Shown: positions 32,769 through 45,699 of the stretch, piece after piece
How positions within the stretch are numbered: position 1 is the first letter of the stretch
Layout: each line of letters starts with the position of its first letter
NCBI RefSeq assembly: GCF_019649055.1
Contig: NW_026570296.1
Span: 496,001-560,000, forward strand
Reading direction: 5' to 3'
DNA: 64,000 nt
Origin: Paramacrobiotus metropolitanus
Lineage: Eukaryota; Tardigrada; Eutardigrada; Parachela; Macrobiotidae
Made by a program: the position numbers and the translations under genes
The notes under the pieces: model-generated
The model's input: only the letters and a program-made list of their open reading frames with translations
Told to the model about the DNA's origin: nothing
The model's database searches: none

Positions 32769-35700
32769 GCAGTCAGCTAGTCAAAGGTCGGATCCAGAAC
32801 CCTGAGTAACCGTTGTCGAAGTCTGAGGTTTTGGCATGATGTAGATTGTTCACAAAAACAATTAGTGACGGAAAAACCAAGCCATCAGAAGCTGGAAACC
32901 TTGAAATGAGTGCGCTCAAGTAAATTTCAAACTCTAATTTCTAATAACAACATCAACAGCACGGAAAATATGATAAAATAAAAGATAAGGAGAAAAAATC
33001 CGAGAACCACGCAGATTTAAAACGACAACTTATCAGTCAGCTGCGAGCCGTGGCAAGATTGCTTAGGTAACCACCATCCCAGAACGGTCACGTCAATATA
33101 CAGTCACGACTCACATGGACACCGACTACTCCTTTTGGCATCATACCAGTTGCATAACGACCGCATTCAAAGGTCAGACAATACGTATCTTGAAATAAGT
33201 CTTGCTGCAGCTTGCTCCGCTCTTGCCCCTGTGTTTATGCACTTCTTGCTTCGCGCCTTCCGCGCTTCTTGTCCCACGCTTATGAGTTCCTGCTCATCAA
33301 CTTGCTGTGCTCGCTGAATCTTGCTACGTGTTCTTGCTAATTAAGTCTTGCGATGACCTTGCGAACCGCCATTACTGTGCAAGCGTCGGGATGCGAAAAA
33401 ACTTAAGTATTTTGCCCGTTAAGTGTTTCAGAGGGTCATGAATCGCACATTCCGTTGTACCTCAATAATTAGTTTATATGACGCGGCGTCGCCTCCTTTC
33501 TCCAAAGAAAATTCGTTTAAGAAAGGCTCTTGCATAAAAGAAATCGCCAGAATAACAACATTAATTATTAAGAGGATCACTATGAGATGAAAGTGGGTCT
33601 GGGAAAACATGAATAGGTTAAAAACAACTGGAAGATCATTGTCTCCATTGTTCTGACTGCATGCGCAAAGGGTTTGGCTACACAATGGTGTATTGCGATC
33701 TTGTCTACGCTCTCTCTGGACAGAGCTATTCAAGAAACAAAGGAAAAACTTTGAATTCAAAAGTCGAATGAGAAAGTTTTTTCAAATTAGATGTGATACA
33801 CATCACTGGATGTGTTTTAGCCTAGAAAGCTTATATTCTCCAACATGCTAATAAAAAATGTTGTTAGTTTACAAAAAAATCGAGAAAAACACTTATTGAA
33901 AAGTGTTTTTTTGAGTTATTCAAACATGCCTTATTGGACTATGGCAGTGTCTCGGTATATAAGCTTTCTAGAAAATAACTCATTATCTGATGCCCATTTG
34001 GAAAGTGTAGCAAGTTTTACAATGGAGTTATCGATTTTTAAAGCCATTTCACAAGTTTTTGGAAAACGGCAGCTGAATGAAAGGCTTGCTGACTGACCGG
34101 CAGCAATGTGTGCCAGAGCCGGCTACCCAAGCCCGCGTTTTGCAGGATAGAGATTAGACAGAGCATAGCCTGAGAGAGAAGAATGAGCTTGGCTCCGGCC
34201 ACAGGACAGCATGAGGCGTTCTGTTCTGCTGTCCAGGTCTATCTGCCATGCGGCTGGCCATGGCTAGCCGATAAGATCATTGCACTTACTTCGCCTATGC
34301 TGACCCGGTCTTGTTTTTTTACTAGTATAAAGGTCGTAACCGCCCTTAGTGCAAGCGAGCGAGCGTGTAAACTTTTTTCTTGTAAAGACGCGGTTGGGTA
34401 AGACTGCAACAGTAGTAGTTGAGAGTCTAAACGCTTTTTGTAGCTGTTTCATATGCTGTGGAAGGCTTATGAGCAGAGCTGCTCAAATCAGTTTTGCCAC
34501 CGCTACGATGCCGATATGATATCATTAGTTTTATGCCGTTTTTCGGAATTATGCCGATACAATATATTTTTGAATGTTTTCTATTTTTGACTCCGTTAAA
34601 AAAAGTATAATATTATTTGAGCTTCGTGCTGGTGCATGCGCTCCAAGAAACTATATTCAGAATTTTGTAAGATGAAATGGTTTATTGTTGGCTGAAAATT
34701 GCGTGAAAAAAATAAACGATGGCTAACCATGAGCTAACTAAGCCTAAGGAATTACTGATCTGTGTATTGGCCAAAATATTGTTTGCGGTTACGCTCGACA
34801 TTGTAGAGCCGATTTTTTGGCCGATAAGCAGCTTAAGCGGTTACTTATAATAGTTTAATGCTGAGTGGAAAGTCGGCGTGATTGACTGGCATGAGTTTAG
34901 CAGACTGGTGGATAGCGGTAGTCTCTCCATACTCCCGCACGCGGCGCAACGCGATACGAGCATGCCGCCACCTCGAGACATCTCATTCCGTGACAATGAT
35001 GATAATACTGATATAAATGATAATAACGACCCCGCTGGTGATACAAATGGACTGCTATATGATCAGATGTGACCAAGCAAGCAACTGCGACGCGGCACTA
35101 CTAATATAAATACCATACCGCACATTGCCGTCAATTTCGCACCAAATTCTTTACTTTAGGATGCCGGTCATTGCTTTCAAGTTGTTAGGCGCATGGAAGC
35201 CATTTAAATTTCAGTATTTTCAAATTTACGGAAAGATTGTCTTAGCTGCGAATAAATTGGCACACTTATTTACACAAACCGCGTATGCCGATGTAACCAC
35301 ACAGGATCTGAGAAGCGCCGGCGCAGATTTCTGTTTTAGAGACGAAAATGTTTTTCGTAAAGCTTGGTTTGGCTGGATTTATTACGCAAACGATTTATCG
35401 TTTCAACAGCTTATTCGATGTCCGGGGGCAGTAGCAACGTAGGTAACAATAACGCAGTAACGATTCCCAACTGGATCACTTTCTTGGGTAAAGGGTGCCA
35501 TGTTATTTTTATGTCTTTCAGTTTAATTCGGTCGATTTTATTCTGGAACATAACGGTCGAGTAACTCATATTTACTTACCATGGTGTTGAAAACCTAGTG
35601 ACCGTTTCAGGCATAAAACAATGGTTAGCAATCCAATGTCGTTTTTGGTCTTGACGTACTAACTCAACTCCACCTGGTGCAAAAGTGTTTTAGTGCTTGG

Positions 35701-36240
35701 ATGTTGATTTGACTAAGCTTGCCAGAATCTTTGGTCTACAATAAAGTTCATGAATCGCGTAATTTTCAAAAAAATATGTCGACATTAATTTATGAAAGTC
35801 TTAAACATTTGTGAATTTTGGTAAGAGTCGTTTCAAAAACGGGGAATTTCACCATCCTGCTTACCGTGTTGAAAGTTACCTATTATACGCAATTCTGGTG
35901 AGGGCAAGGCCACGTCATTAAATTTCTGTGAACACCGGTGTATTTAAAAGTAATGACCTTTAACGCTGATCTCCTTTCTTTTTCTCCACAAAAGAATCAA
36001 AACTCTCAATCACTGAGGTTTATTTTATTTGTACTTATGTATTTAGATTTATACAAACCTTTATGGATGAGACTGTTTTGAAGTTTGAAATAGGGTGTTG
36101 TTGCACAAAGCGAGAAACTTCGATCAAGCAATCAAATAATTCGTTTTCATTTGCAAAATTGATATCTAAATTTCTATGCAGATTGCAACAAAATTTTGAA
36201 ATAGAAAAAATAAATCTATTGTTCTATTTGATGCTTCAAT
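32769..36240. other. Long non-coding stretch
   Basis: No supported gene over about 3.5 kb. Short ORFs at 33428-33760 (one hydrophobic segment), 33845-34096 and 34878-35072 lack recognisable domains. A run rich in CTTGCT/CTTGCG words lies at about 33200-33360. Single AAAGGTCA-type octamers occur near 33168 and 35953, close to the number expected by chance. Confidence 0.45.
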
Positions 36241-36985
36241 TGCGGCGCCGCTCGGATTTGCCTTCGGTTTTCCTCGAAACAATAGTTTGCTAGCAAATTT
36301 CAGAATGACAACGGAAATTTCGTCCGTAAAAACAATTTTTTTAATGAAAAGAACAACGGAATGCTTTTGTTTTAGTTGCTGCTCGCTGCGCTGCGCATGC
36401 TTTCGCCGCAGCTCGGCGTAGCTTTTTTCTCCGCCTTCGGTTTCGACTTCTGTATCAACACGGTAACAAAAAGTTCAAGCGGAACTATAAGAAGAATCTC
36501 TTTTAAATAAAAGAGCAATAGAATCCTTTCGTTTTATTTGCTCCTCCGCTCATTATGCTGCGCTCCCTCGCGCCGCAGCTCGGCATCGCCTTTGGCTTTG
36601 CCTTCGGTTTCGGTGGAAACGGTAGTTTGCTACCGTATAATCATGTAACAAAAGGGTTAAGCTGAACTGTAAGAAGAATCTCTTCGGAATAGTAGGACAA
36701 TAGAATCTTCTTGTTTTACTTGCTGCTCCGCTCGCTGCGCTGCGCTTGCTCGCGCCGCAGCTCGGCGTAGCCTTCGGCTCCGCCTTCGGTTTCCACTTCC
36801 GTATCATCACGGTAACAAAAGTTTAACCTGAACTGTAAGGAGAATCTCTTCAGAACAGCAGTACAATAGAATCCGCTCGTTTTACTTGCTGCTCCGCTCG
36901 CTGCGCTGCGCTTGCTCGCGCCGCAGCTCGGCGTCGCCTTTGGCTCTGCCTTCGGTTTATGCGACCGTATCGTTACAGTAACAAA
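36240..36985. repeat. GC-rich tandem repeat, unit about 165-185 bp
   Basis: Copies start near 36377, 36539, 36721 and 36887, with a shorter relative at 36240. Each has an A/T-rich half (AAGAATCTCTT...GTTTTACTTG) and a GC-rich half with palindromic words such as GCTCGCTGCGCTGCG and GTAGCCTTCGGCTCCGCC. A diverged copy lies apart at about 38160-38260. Confidence 0.8.
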
Positions 36986-37069
36986 AAGCTTAAGTGAAAC
37001 TGCAAGAAAAATCTCGAACGTACGGACCAACCACAACGACTCCCGCCTTGGGGTCAAGTAACACTCCCA

Positions 37070-37930
37070 GTTAGCAGAGATGGAATTGGCATCCGCCGGT
37101 CAGAAGAATTATCCCTACCAGCCTTCCTGACTTCGATTCAATTCTGTTTCCGGTTTGCTGTCCGCGCTGCTCCATACCCACGATATTACCGACGTCGCCG
37201 GCGCAGTGGAGTCCTGGAAACTGAAAGCCCGTCAGGTCGAAATTCCCGAACCCGCGTTCCGGAAGTCTCAAAAGCCGTGAGACATGCCTTTATGTAACGT
37301 TTCCCTTTCTACTTTGTTGCAGGTGTTCGAGGGCGATGAAGTCAACACAGCACGCCTGCTTGCCCAGTCTAGGCCAGAAGCCGGCATCTGTTTAAACGCA
37401 CAACTTTCCGCCCACATCGGCAACCTGCCGGGAGACGACGAACTCATGATCAGTGTTGGTCTTTGCCTTAGCGCCACGATTTGCAAACCTCATGATTGCG
37501 TCAAATGTCTCAAACGCGTAGATGGTTACGGGCATCATGGGCTGTCATGTGTCTTCTCCGCCGGAAGACACCCGCGTCACGGCGGATTAAATAGCATCAT
37601 TTGTCGAGCATGTATATCTGCCGGCGTGCCTGCAAAACTGGAGCCTCGTGGTACTTCTCACACCACGGAGCGCCGTCCGGACGGCTGCACGGCATTTGCC
37701 TGGAAACGTGGATTGTGCCTAGCATGGGACGTGACATGTGTAGACACGGTTGCGCCATACATGTCAAAGCCAACTCGATCACAGCGGGAACGGCCGCCGT
37801 GCAAGCAGAGGATAAAAAATCCAGATTGAATTTGTACCTGGTTGGCCGCTACCTGTTCGCTTCGATCGCCTTTGAAACCCTGGGCCCGTGGGGGCCGTCA
37901 GCAATCGCATTTGCCAAAGAACAGAGGTAA
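37070..37930 (+). pseudogene. C-terminal part of a non-LTR (LINE) reverse transcriptase, broken
   Basis: The plus strand encodes blocks typical of the conserved segment after the LINE RT core: DGIGIRRSEELSLPAFL (about 37079), a RLLAQSRPEAG...LNAQLSAHIGNLPGDDE segment, CVKCLKRVDGYGHHGLSC with RHPRH, then RRPDGCTAF and WDVTCVDT. At least two frame changes (near 37150 and 37760) and a stop near 37280 interrupt it. The last block (VGRYLFASIAFETLG) ends at 37930. The RT core itself is absent. I read it as an old 5'-truncated or internally cut LINE relic. Confidence 0.8.
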
Positions 37931-39125
37931 AGATTTCAGCAGCAAACCGGCGAAGCACGCTCGCATGAGTTTTAACGTCAGCGTTTGTCGATAGATGTTC
38001 AACGGGGTAATGCGGCGTCTGTGCTGGGCACTGGGCACGATGGAAGGCCTTGATAAGCTGAAAGAAATTTTCTTGTTGTAATTCTTGTTTCTTTTTTTAT
38101 TTTGCCTTAAGTTTGATTTGACCAATAAAGTCACATACCTTCAGATTAACAGAACCATAGAACTCTTCTGTTTTACTTCCAGCTCCGCTTGTTTTGCTGC
38201 GCTCGCTAGCGCCACGTTTTGGCGTCGCCTTCGGCTACGCCTTTAGTTTCAACAGTAACGAGACATGATACACTATCAAAAACAGACTCAGTTACTGTAC
38301 ATTGTTACAGTCTGGCAAACGTAACAGTTATTACTGATAACGCTTAGTTTGAGTGGTAACGCCGGTAGCGGTAACGCGCAACGATGAACTATCAGAATAT
38401 GAATAACAACAGCGGCAATGCAGGTAACACATGCAGTGTTAATGTTAGTAATGGTAGTAATGACTCCTGACTTCGCTGGGTTTCTTAAATAGATGTTTTG
38501 CTATGGCAACGTTTCAAAACTATTTCAAAAAATTACTCAGAAGCCTTAGAATCCTTTTTTGTTTAATATTCTCGAATGTGCGCTTTCTAAGCGTACTCCT
38601 TTAAATAAATTTGTAACTTGCAAGCCTCGTGAGCGCGAATTTCTGTAGTTCATCTTCGATGAATAACGGCGTCAGTCAGCGTTAGTCATTCTAATTCCAT
38701 TTCAGGTTAGCTTTTTTCAGGATTTTTACATTAAGTTTATTTAAGCAACAATTAAATGATTGTTCGGGTAGCAGGGTAGCATGTAAAGGGTAGCAGCAAC
38801 GGTTGCGGAAACCCACAACGGTGACAATAACATGCACGGTACTCCATTACGGTAACGGTTTCAATGACAGTATCCCGCCATAGTAATCCATTACAAAACA
38901 GGTTGCGGTAACGGTAACCCGTTACCCTAAGGATTAATTATTATAGAAATTCGGTAATGACAACCCGTTGCATAAAAAGTAATCTGTTATAGTAACAGTA
39001 ATCCTCGTCTAGGGTAACGTACTGCGGTTATGGTAATTTTACTGATAGTAAACAGAAATGTTTGCAAGCGCTCTTCACGGTAAAAGTTACCTGTTACGGG
39101 ACCCGTAACCATAAAACACTCCACA
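37931..39125. other. Non-coding, GTAAC/GTTAC-rich
   Basis: No gene. From about 38270 to 39120 the words GTAAC, GGTAAC and GTTAC recur many times in both orientations, for example near 38330-38390 and 38880-38960, and GGGTAGCA is doubled at about 38770. This looks like a degenerate short-period satellite. Confidence 0.5.
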
Positions 39126-39129
39126 ACCT

Positions 39130-40195
39130 ACAGCGGGCAAAATTCCCGGGTCCAAATTTTACGACCACCCGTATATCACTGCGAGTTCGTCAATAATGAC
39201 CAGGTTATATTTTACGTTACCGTTCCCCAGTACTTCTCCACCCAGAAGTCGCTGAAAAAATCAGCCCTGGGTCCAAATTTTCGTACCCCCGGTACATTAC
39301 TACGGCGGGATCGTCAATAATGAAAGGGTTATAGATAACGTCACAGTTCCCCAAAACCGCTCCACCCGGGGGTCGTCAAAAAAATCCGCCCCGGGTCCAA
39401 ATTTCCGGACCCCCCGTATATTACTACGGCGGGTTCGTCAATAATGACCGGGTTATAATTTACGTCACGGTTCCCCAAAACCGCTCCACCCGGGGGTCGC
39501 TAAAAAAATCCGCCCCGGGTTTAAATTTCCGGACCCCCCTTACATTACTACGGCGGGTTCGTCAATATTGACCGGGTTATAATTTACGTCACGGTTTCCC
39601 AAAACCGCTCCACCCGGGGTCGCGAAAAAAATCCGCCCCGGGTCTAAACTTCCGGTCCTCCCGTACATTACTACGGCGGGTTCGTCAATAATGTCCGGGT
39701 TATAATTTACGTCACGGTTCCCCAAAACCGCTCCACCCGGGGGTCGCTAAAAAAATCCGCCCCGGGTTTAAATTTCCGGACCCCCCTACATTACTACGGC
39801 GGGTTCGTCAATATTGACCGGGTTATAATTTACGTCACGGTTTCCCAAAACCGCTCCACCCGGGGGTCGCGAAAAAAATCCGCCCCGGGTCTAAACTTCC
39901 GGTCCCCCCGTACATTACTACGGCGGGTTCGTCAATAATGACCGGGTTATAATTTACGTCACGGTTCCCCAAAACCGCTCCACCCGGGGGTCGCGAAAAA
40001 AATCCGCCCGGGTCTAAATTTCCGGACCCCCCATACATTACTACGGCGGGTTCGTCAATAATGACCGGGTTATAATTTACGTCACAGTTCCCCAAAAACG
40101 CTCCACCCGGGGTTCGCTAAAAAAATCCGCACCGGGTCTAAATTTCCGGACCCCCCGTACATTACTATGGCGGGTTCGTCAAAAAGGACCGGGTT
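39130..40195. repeat. Minisatellite, unit about 123 bp, nine copies
   Basis: The word ACTACGGCGGGTTCGTCAAT, or a variant, recurs near 39171, 39296, 39420, 39544, 39668, 39791, 39915, 40038 and 40161. Each unit also has a CCACCCGGGG(G)TCG box and CCGCCCCGGGT. The outer units are more diverged than the inner ones, as expected for an array renewed by unequal exchange. Confidence 0.95.
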
Positions 40196-40230
40196 AGGTT
40201 TTGAATTTTAAACTACCTTCTCAATTGTTT

Positions 40231-40330
40231 CAGCGGGGGGCGCAGCCCCCCGCACCCCCTGCTTATTGGGGCTCCGCCCCAAACCCCGGCCAGGGGCTTC
40301 GCCCCTGGACCCCGGGAACCCGGCTCTCCG
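40231..40330. repeat. Cluster of GC hairpins next to the minisatellite
   Basis: Four short palindromes in 100 bp: GGGGGGCGCAGCCCCCC, GGGGCTCCGCCCC, AGGGGCTTCGCCCCT and CCCGGGAACCCGG, in an otherwise AT-rich neighbourhood. Confidence 0.85.
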
Positions 40331-40738
40331 GTTCGTCACGTCACACATTTTAAATTAAAAACGCTTCGCTCGCTCGCTTGACTAATAACTTATGATCACA
40401 ATACAATATATCCCATCGAGACATACTATTTGAAAGCCCGAAAAATTTCCTACAAGCTGATGTTAATATCGATAACCCATTTATATGAAAGTCATCTCAT
40501 AGTGATCCCCTTAAGGAAGAAAGAAAGTAACTAATCTAGGGACAGCCTTACAAGTAACAACTGTTAAAACAAAAGTATACACAGCATGTGTATTTCAAAA
40601 GTTAGCATTTTCGCCCGGCAAACCTGTTACCGGGTTAACCGTTAACATTCTTGCCGGCTACACACGCGGACCACAACAAACTGCAGCGAGTATGCAAATC
40701 TCCTGCGAGAAATTTGAGCTATATGTCTAAGTAACTGT
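40331..40738. other. Non-coding, 3' flank of the F-box gene
   Basis: AT-rich with no recognised gene. It presumably includes the 3' untranslated region of the minus-strand gene that ends at 40739. Confidence 0.45.
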
Positions 40739-43038
40739 CTAGTGTAGGCCAAGCTTTTTGCAATAAGCAATGGCAGCACGCTCTTCTTCGACCATGGTGA
40801 CTACGAAGCGTAGTGTGATGTGCGATAGTTTCTCTGGTTGCAAATCTTTGAGGCCCTCGACACACCACTTTTTCCCACGATAACAGAACGTAGCTCGCGG
40901 ATCGGCTAGCTGCATGGCACAGAACGCCTGCAAAGACAAACTACTGAAACCAATGCAGAGATAAGGCACAGAAAGGGAATGTTTTGCCATCGCCCACCTT
41001 GCATGCAAGCGTGTAATCTGGATATCTGGATGTCCGATTTTCCAACGCAGCCAACCAGTGATATACGGTCTGCCGCTCCTCGTCATGCAGCGCGGGCATC
41101 CCCGCCTCCATCAGATCCCACAGCGAACCCTCGACGTCGCCACACAGTGCTAGCCGGCCCCGTGGAATACGGGCATCTTGCTCCAGTATCCGTAGGTGGC
41201 CATCCGTATCTACAGTGCGGCATGCCAGCGTGACCGTACATCGGATGAACTGAATGGCATCGCAGGCCACATCCTGACTGGCCTTGAGAATTTTATTTAA
41301 ACTGGGAGTATAGAGGTGAGCATTGGTGAACAACAGGTAGTTACAGTGAACCATACCACAATGTGGTTCACTGTCCAGCGGCAACTCAAAGGCACAGAAA
41401 ACGATGTTTGTCAGATGAACGCGGGGGTTCACCTGCGTAACATACGCAATCATGTCCCAGACTTCGGACAGATCGCTCTCCGCCATGGTCAGCTGCGAAT
41501 TGGTCACCACAATGTACTTGGTGCAAGGGCGCAGACATTTGAAGATAGGAGCCAGCAGCGGGTATAGGAAGTACTCGGGGCTCTTCAGTCGGTTGTTGGC
41601 GAGCACCGTAACAGTAACAACGACTGACAATAGCGGCGACTGCAAAAGGTCGTTCCACAATGCGCAGACTTTTCGCAGCTTCGTCTGCGTCCACGTGTCC
41701 AGATGGGAGAACACTGCCAACCACAAATCCTGCTGCAGGTCAGGAAGTGGCTCAACTGTATCGTCCGCTGCAACCAGTCCGCGTGAAGCAACCGCAATTT
41801 GTGCAAAGTACTCGTTCAACGTCTGGTGGGTAGTGTTATCCTTTTTCTACGGCATGAGAGAACATTGGGTAGTTGTCGTATATGTTGCCATATTTAAAAT
41901 AATAAGAACTACTTCAATAATGCAAGTTCATGTTGTCAGTGTAGCCAGGTGGCACGAAATACGACCAGAAATGCCCAACAACACAACCGTCACTTTAGTA
42001 GAAAGTAGAAGAACACACGAGAATTTACAAAAACAACACAATTATTGTATACGTATGAACACGTAAATACGTAAAGCTTTAATAATAAATAATAGTATAA
42101 TCTCTACAGCCAGCAGAACGACTAAATTAGGGACGGTTACAATATGAAGAAAATAAAACAATATGAACTTGCTAGGGCGTATTTATTAAATACTGTGCAG
42201 AATTATGACAACCGAATTCACGAGACACCACAACAATCATCAAGCACTACAAAAATTGACGGTTGCACACAAATGCAGGCTATCAGACCATTACGTTTGC
42301 TTAACTAACCTCATATATTTTATCTCCCTCATCATCGTGTTCTGGCAACCGACGCTCAATGTACGATAACTGTCCATCTATAACCTCCGTAAAGAAAATT
42401 GCGCGATGATTTTTGTCGGCAAATGTCGCACTATTGAGCTGCTTAAGCAGTTGGGCCGCAGGCTCATCGCAGTACTCTTTCGGCAGCGGGAAACTGTGCT
42501 TCACAAATGTTTTTTCCTCCACACATTCGGCAATAGCAAACGGCTTCGCCAAGAGGAACCAGCTCATGGTAGGAAGGCGCGGCATCGTAGTAATATTGCT
42601 GATTCTATAACGAAAACGATCGGCATGAACGACATCCGCATTTTGCCCATTGGCCCACTGAACAACAGCCACGCCGTCCCAGCTTTGTCCAAAACCACAC
42701 GCTTTATGGACATTCTCCCCCGGCAACCACGTCAGCGGATCAGACGGAGTCGGTCGCACGAGCGCATGAAGTTCTTCCTTACTCCAGTGTGATCGCATGT
42801 AAATGGTCGCTTCGTCTCCGCGCTCCTTAGCCTGGATCTCACTGATGGCAGTCACCGTGAAGACTCGATGGAAAGGTGTGAATTCGCGATGGCGATCGGG
42901 GCAGAGGAAGTCGATGAATAGTCCGTTATCAGCTACATCCACTACACGACCGTAGCGTAGTAGGTCATCATCACCCACAACGTCCACACCGTTCGTCTGA
43001 TATATTCGGCTGGCCATAACGCGGGTCGTTACAAACAT
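40739..43038 (-). CDS. F-box protein with N-terminal barrel-like region, three exons
   Basis: Exons 43038-42310 (243 codons), 41822-40998 (275 codons) and 40927-40739 (63 codons including stop). All introns are phase 0 with GT-AG ends, giving 580 aa. Exon 1 has RYGRVVDVADNGLFIDFLCP and a segment TWLPGENV...VAVVQWANG that resembles the tail of the BTB proteins. The F-box opens exon 2 (PLPDLQQDLWLAVFSHL...LRKVCALWNDLL). The rest is unassigned, with a likely substrate-binding part. F-box proteins bind Skp1 in SCF ubiquitin ligases; the substrate cannot be predicted. The start Met at 43038 precedes a second Met seven codons in. The gene shows no damage. Confidence 0.88.
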
Positions 43039-45180
43039 ACGTTGCGCTATTTTGGATTTGGTAAGAGATTGGATTAAGTCTATTATGTGCTGAAATTATG
43101 TGACACGTAATTCGTGTTGATACAATGTTCATTTCAATAGCCAAATAAAACTCATCATTATGATAATAATACCATATATTTCGAATTATGTATGTAGAAA
43201 GTCATATCGTAGTGGTGGCTACAGTTTTGGAGGAGGCTTTAAATTCTTTGTCAAACGGCCGCTATCCGTAGAACAAGGGATTCCGCGAAAGTTCACCGAA
43301 CCACCTCATAGCAAAATTGAGACGGCTGTCTGCAGTGCATCCGATTGCCCAACGAGGTCTATGCACTACGCACCCATCCGGGTTCCAGCAGTGTTATTAA
43401 TAAAATCCTGGACTAATTCCCTTTTCGGTGACCACTTTCGATCTCACCCTTAGTCGCTTACCAATGTAATAACACAGCTTCCTTCCAAATTTAAAACAAA
43501 TCGAGGCAACCATTGACATTTAATCGCGAGGAACTAAAGCGCGTCCAGGTACCTGGGATCCGGAATATGTCCTACTGCAGCACAGAAAGTATCACTTTCA
43601 AAATAAATATCGGCGCTTAACAAAACGTATGCAATGGTACTTTTAGTTATACTTTTGACCACCACTCATAGTCCATCATCGTCAGATACGATAAATATGG
43701 CTGATAAAATAAGTATTTAAATAAGTAACAAGACATACGACTATCAAAAATTAAAAATGCCTGCTACAAGTGTAGAAGAATTATAATTATATTGCAGTAT
43801 CCATACTGTCAGAGACCGCACACACGAGGTGGTAGACACCTCTTGTGGCTTGCTCTGTCGCCCGCACGCAGGTGGCCACGCCACTCGTGCCGCGTTATTA
43901 CTTTGTCTACGTTGACCAATCAGCGTACTGCTGCACTCGTGGCAGTACGCTGGGCGATGCCCAGCGCTAATACGAGCGATTTCATGCTTTGCGGCCTCAG
44001 CTGAAATGCAGCTGCAGCACGCCGTCTCATTGTCACGATTTTCACCGAGCTCGCTGGCAGCGACTTTCTCCATCAGCTTTTTCCGCATAGAGCGTGTGGT
44101 TTTTCTGTTGGTTGGTTGTTGCTTTATTGCTTCACAATAAAGGCGCTAGATCCCAGCTTCCTTTTTCTCGTTGCTTCTCTTCTGACAATACGATGGTATA
44201 CTAGTGTGCAGTGGAATCTCCCGATCTTAAACACCCTCGGTACGTACCATTTTGTTCATGGTTCAGAGGTGCCCACGGCTCAGACGTTACTGCCAATATT
44301 ATTCATCACGCCGGTGCGAAAAATTGTGTTCATCGCTCAGAGGTAATCAGACTTAGAGATTCCACTGTAGTGCGAAGCTACTTCGCAGCGCAAAGCAAAT
44401 CCACTTTTACAGCAGCGAATCAGCAATCGAGCACTGATACAACAGCTCACCTCAAGTTGTTTGAATGCGCATCCAGATCCCGGACTTTTTTGCCCTCAAC
44501 CGGCTGGATTATGACGCTGTGCTAGTAGGTGCTTATGTACTGCGCCAGATTTACCATCTACCTCTAATGCTAGATCCAGAATGGATCCAGAGACAGAGAC
44601 AGAAACGGGATCTATCCTGTGGAGTGAGCGATACGATCTGGATCGCGAGCTATGCGGAAACACAAAACGTCGCACCGTAATCGCTAACTTTTAATAATAT
44701 TGACAAGTCTGCCTAACAGAAAATCAACACTGATCGGCGCAGCTCGATCGTAGAGCGTAGAGCTCATTCAACAGTGTGCATCACTGTGCAGCACGTGCTA
44801 TGCCGCGCCCACTAATAAAGCACAAGCCAATCAGAAGCGAGACACAACACAGACCATAATCCAAAGGCGTAGCGCCTAGCGCCACGGGCGTGAACGCTAG
44901 TGAAGCCTCGTCTCACATGCCTCTGGGGGGATGCCGAGCTCCTGTGAGGCTGGACACACTCCCGAATCCACGAAAAGACGAAGGTCGCCAGTGTCTGTGC
45001 GTGCTCAAAAACATCAAATTCTCTTAATCCATTTTATCACATCAATTACGTAAAGGCACAATTCCATTTAATACAATGTGAAATAAAGAAATCCAATTAT
45101 AAGAATACTATCAAATCATTAGGAACAGATCAACAGTAACAGATCAACAAAAGTATTAATCAAATTGTAGACTAGGATCC
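43039..45180. other. Non-coding stretch between the F-box gene and element 2
   Basis: No supported gene. Nested inverted repeats lie at 43922-43977 (GCGTACTGC/GCAGTACGC and CGCTGGGC/GCCCAGCG). A palindrome-rich patch is at about 44870-44950. ORFs at 43160-43453 and 44211-44525 have no recognisable domain. Confidence 0.45.
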
Positions 45181-45383
45181 TCCATTTCTGACTCGCAAAG
45201 GTCACAGGTCCTGTCCACCGTTTGCCGCACATTGGCCCATTCCGCTCTGTTGAGCAATCCTGCGCATCCATAATGCGACTTTCCATCACAATCCGCTTGA
45301 GAATCAGGTGCGACTTAGGAATACTGCTTCAATCTTTGGAATCTGGTGCGTATCATTCGTACGACTTCAAAATGAGATCCAAT

Positions 45384-45587
45384 AAAGGTCATGGAGGGAC
45401 GTCAATGAAGACAAGCGTAGTTCGCTTCCTCCCTAGTAAAGGTCATCCTTTGTTGAGATGTGCGACTCGTTTTGGGTTAATGGTCCCAAAGGTCATGCGA
45501 CTTGAAATCCGTTACCGGTGACTCTGTTGGGCAATTGATGATCCCAAAGGTCATCCAGCTTCTCTTCAAAACTTCCATTAAAGGTCA
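45384..45587 (+). repeat. Five clustered AAAGGTCA octamers in the element-2 tail
   Basis: Exact octamers start at 45384, 45438, 45488, 45546 and 45580, spaced 34-58 bp, all in the orientation opposite to most copies in the coding part. Two extend to AAAGGTCATGGAGG. One more precedes at 45197. Confidence 0.9.
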
Positions 45588-45699
45588 TGGAGGAACTTAG
45601 CCAATTTTCTGCGGCCTTCAAGCACTTCTTCGCTTGCCTCCCTGGTGAAACTTGCAGTTTGACCTTTCCGTCGCACATCCAACTTCAACGAGCCTCGAG

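Noticed and set aside
37284-37829. 181-aa plus-strand ORF as a host gene
   Set aside because: Its blocks match the C-terminal segment of LINE reverse transcriptases and the flanking frames continue the same protein with shifts.
39540-40095. Repetitive minus-strand ORFs in the minisatellite
   Set aside because: The open frames follow from the 123-bp array itself; codon content is not protein-like.
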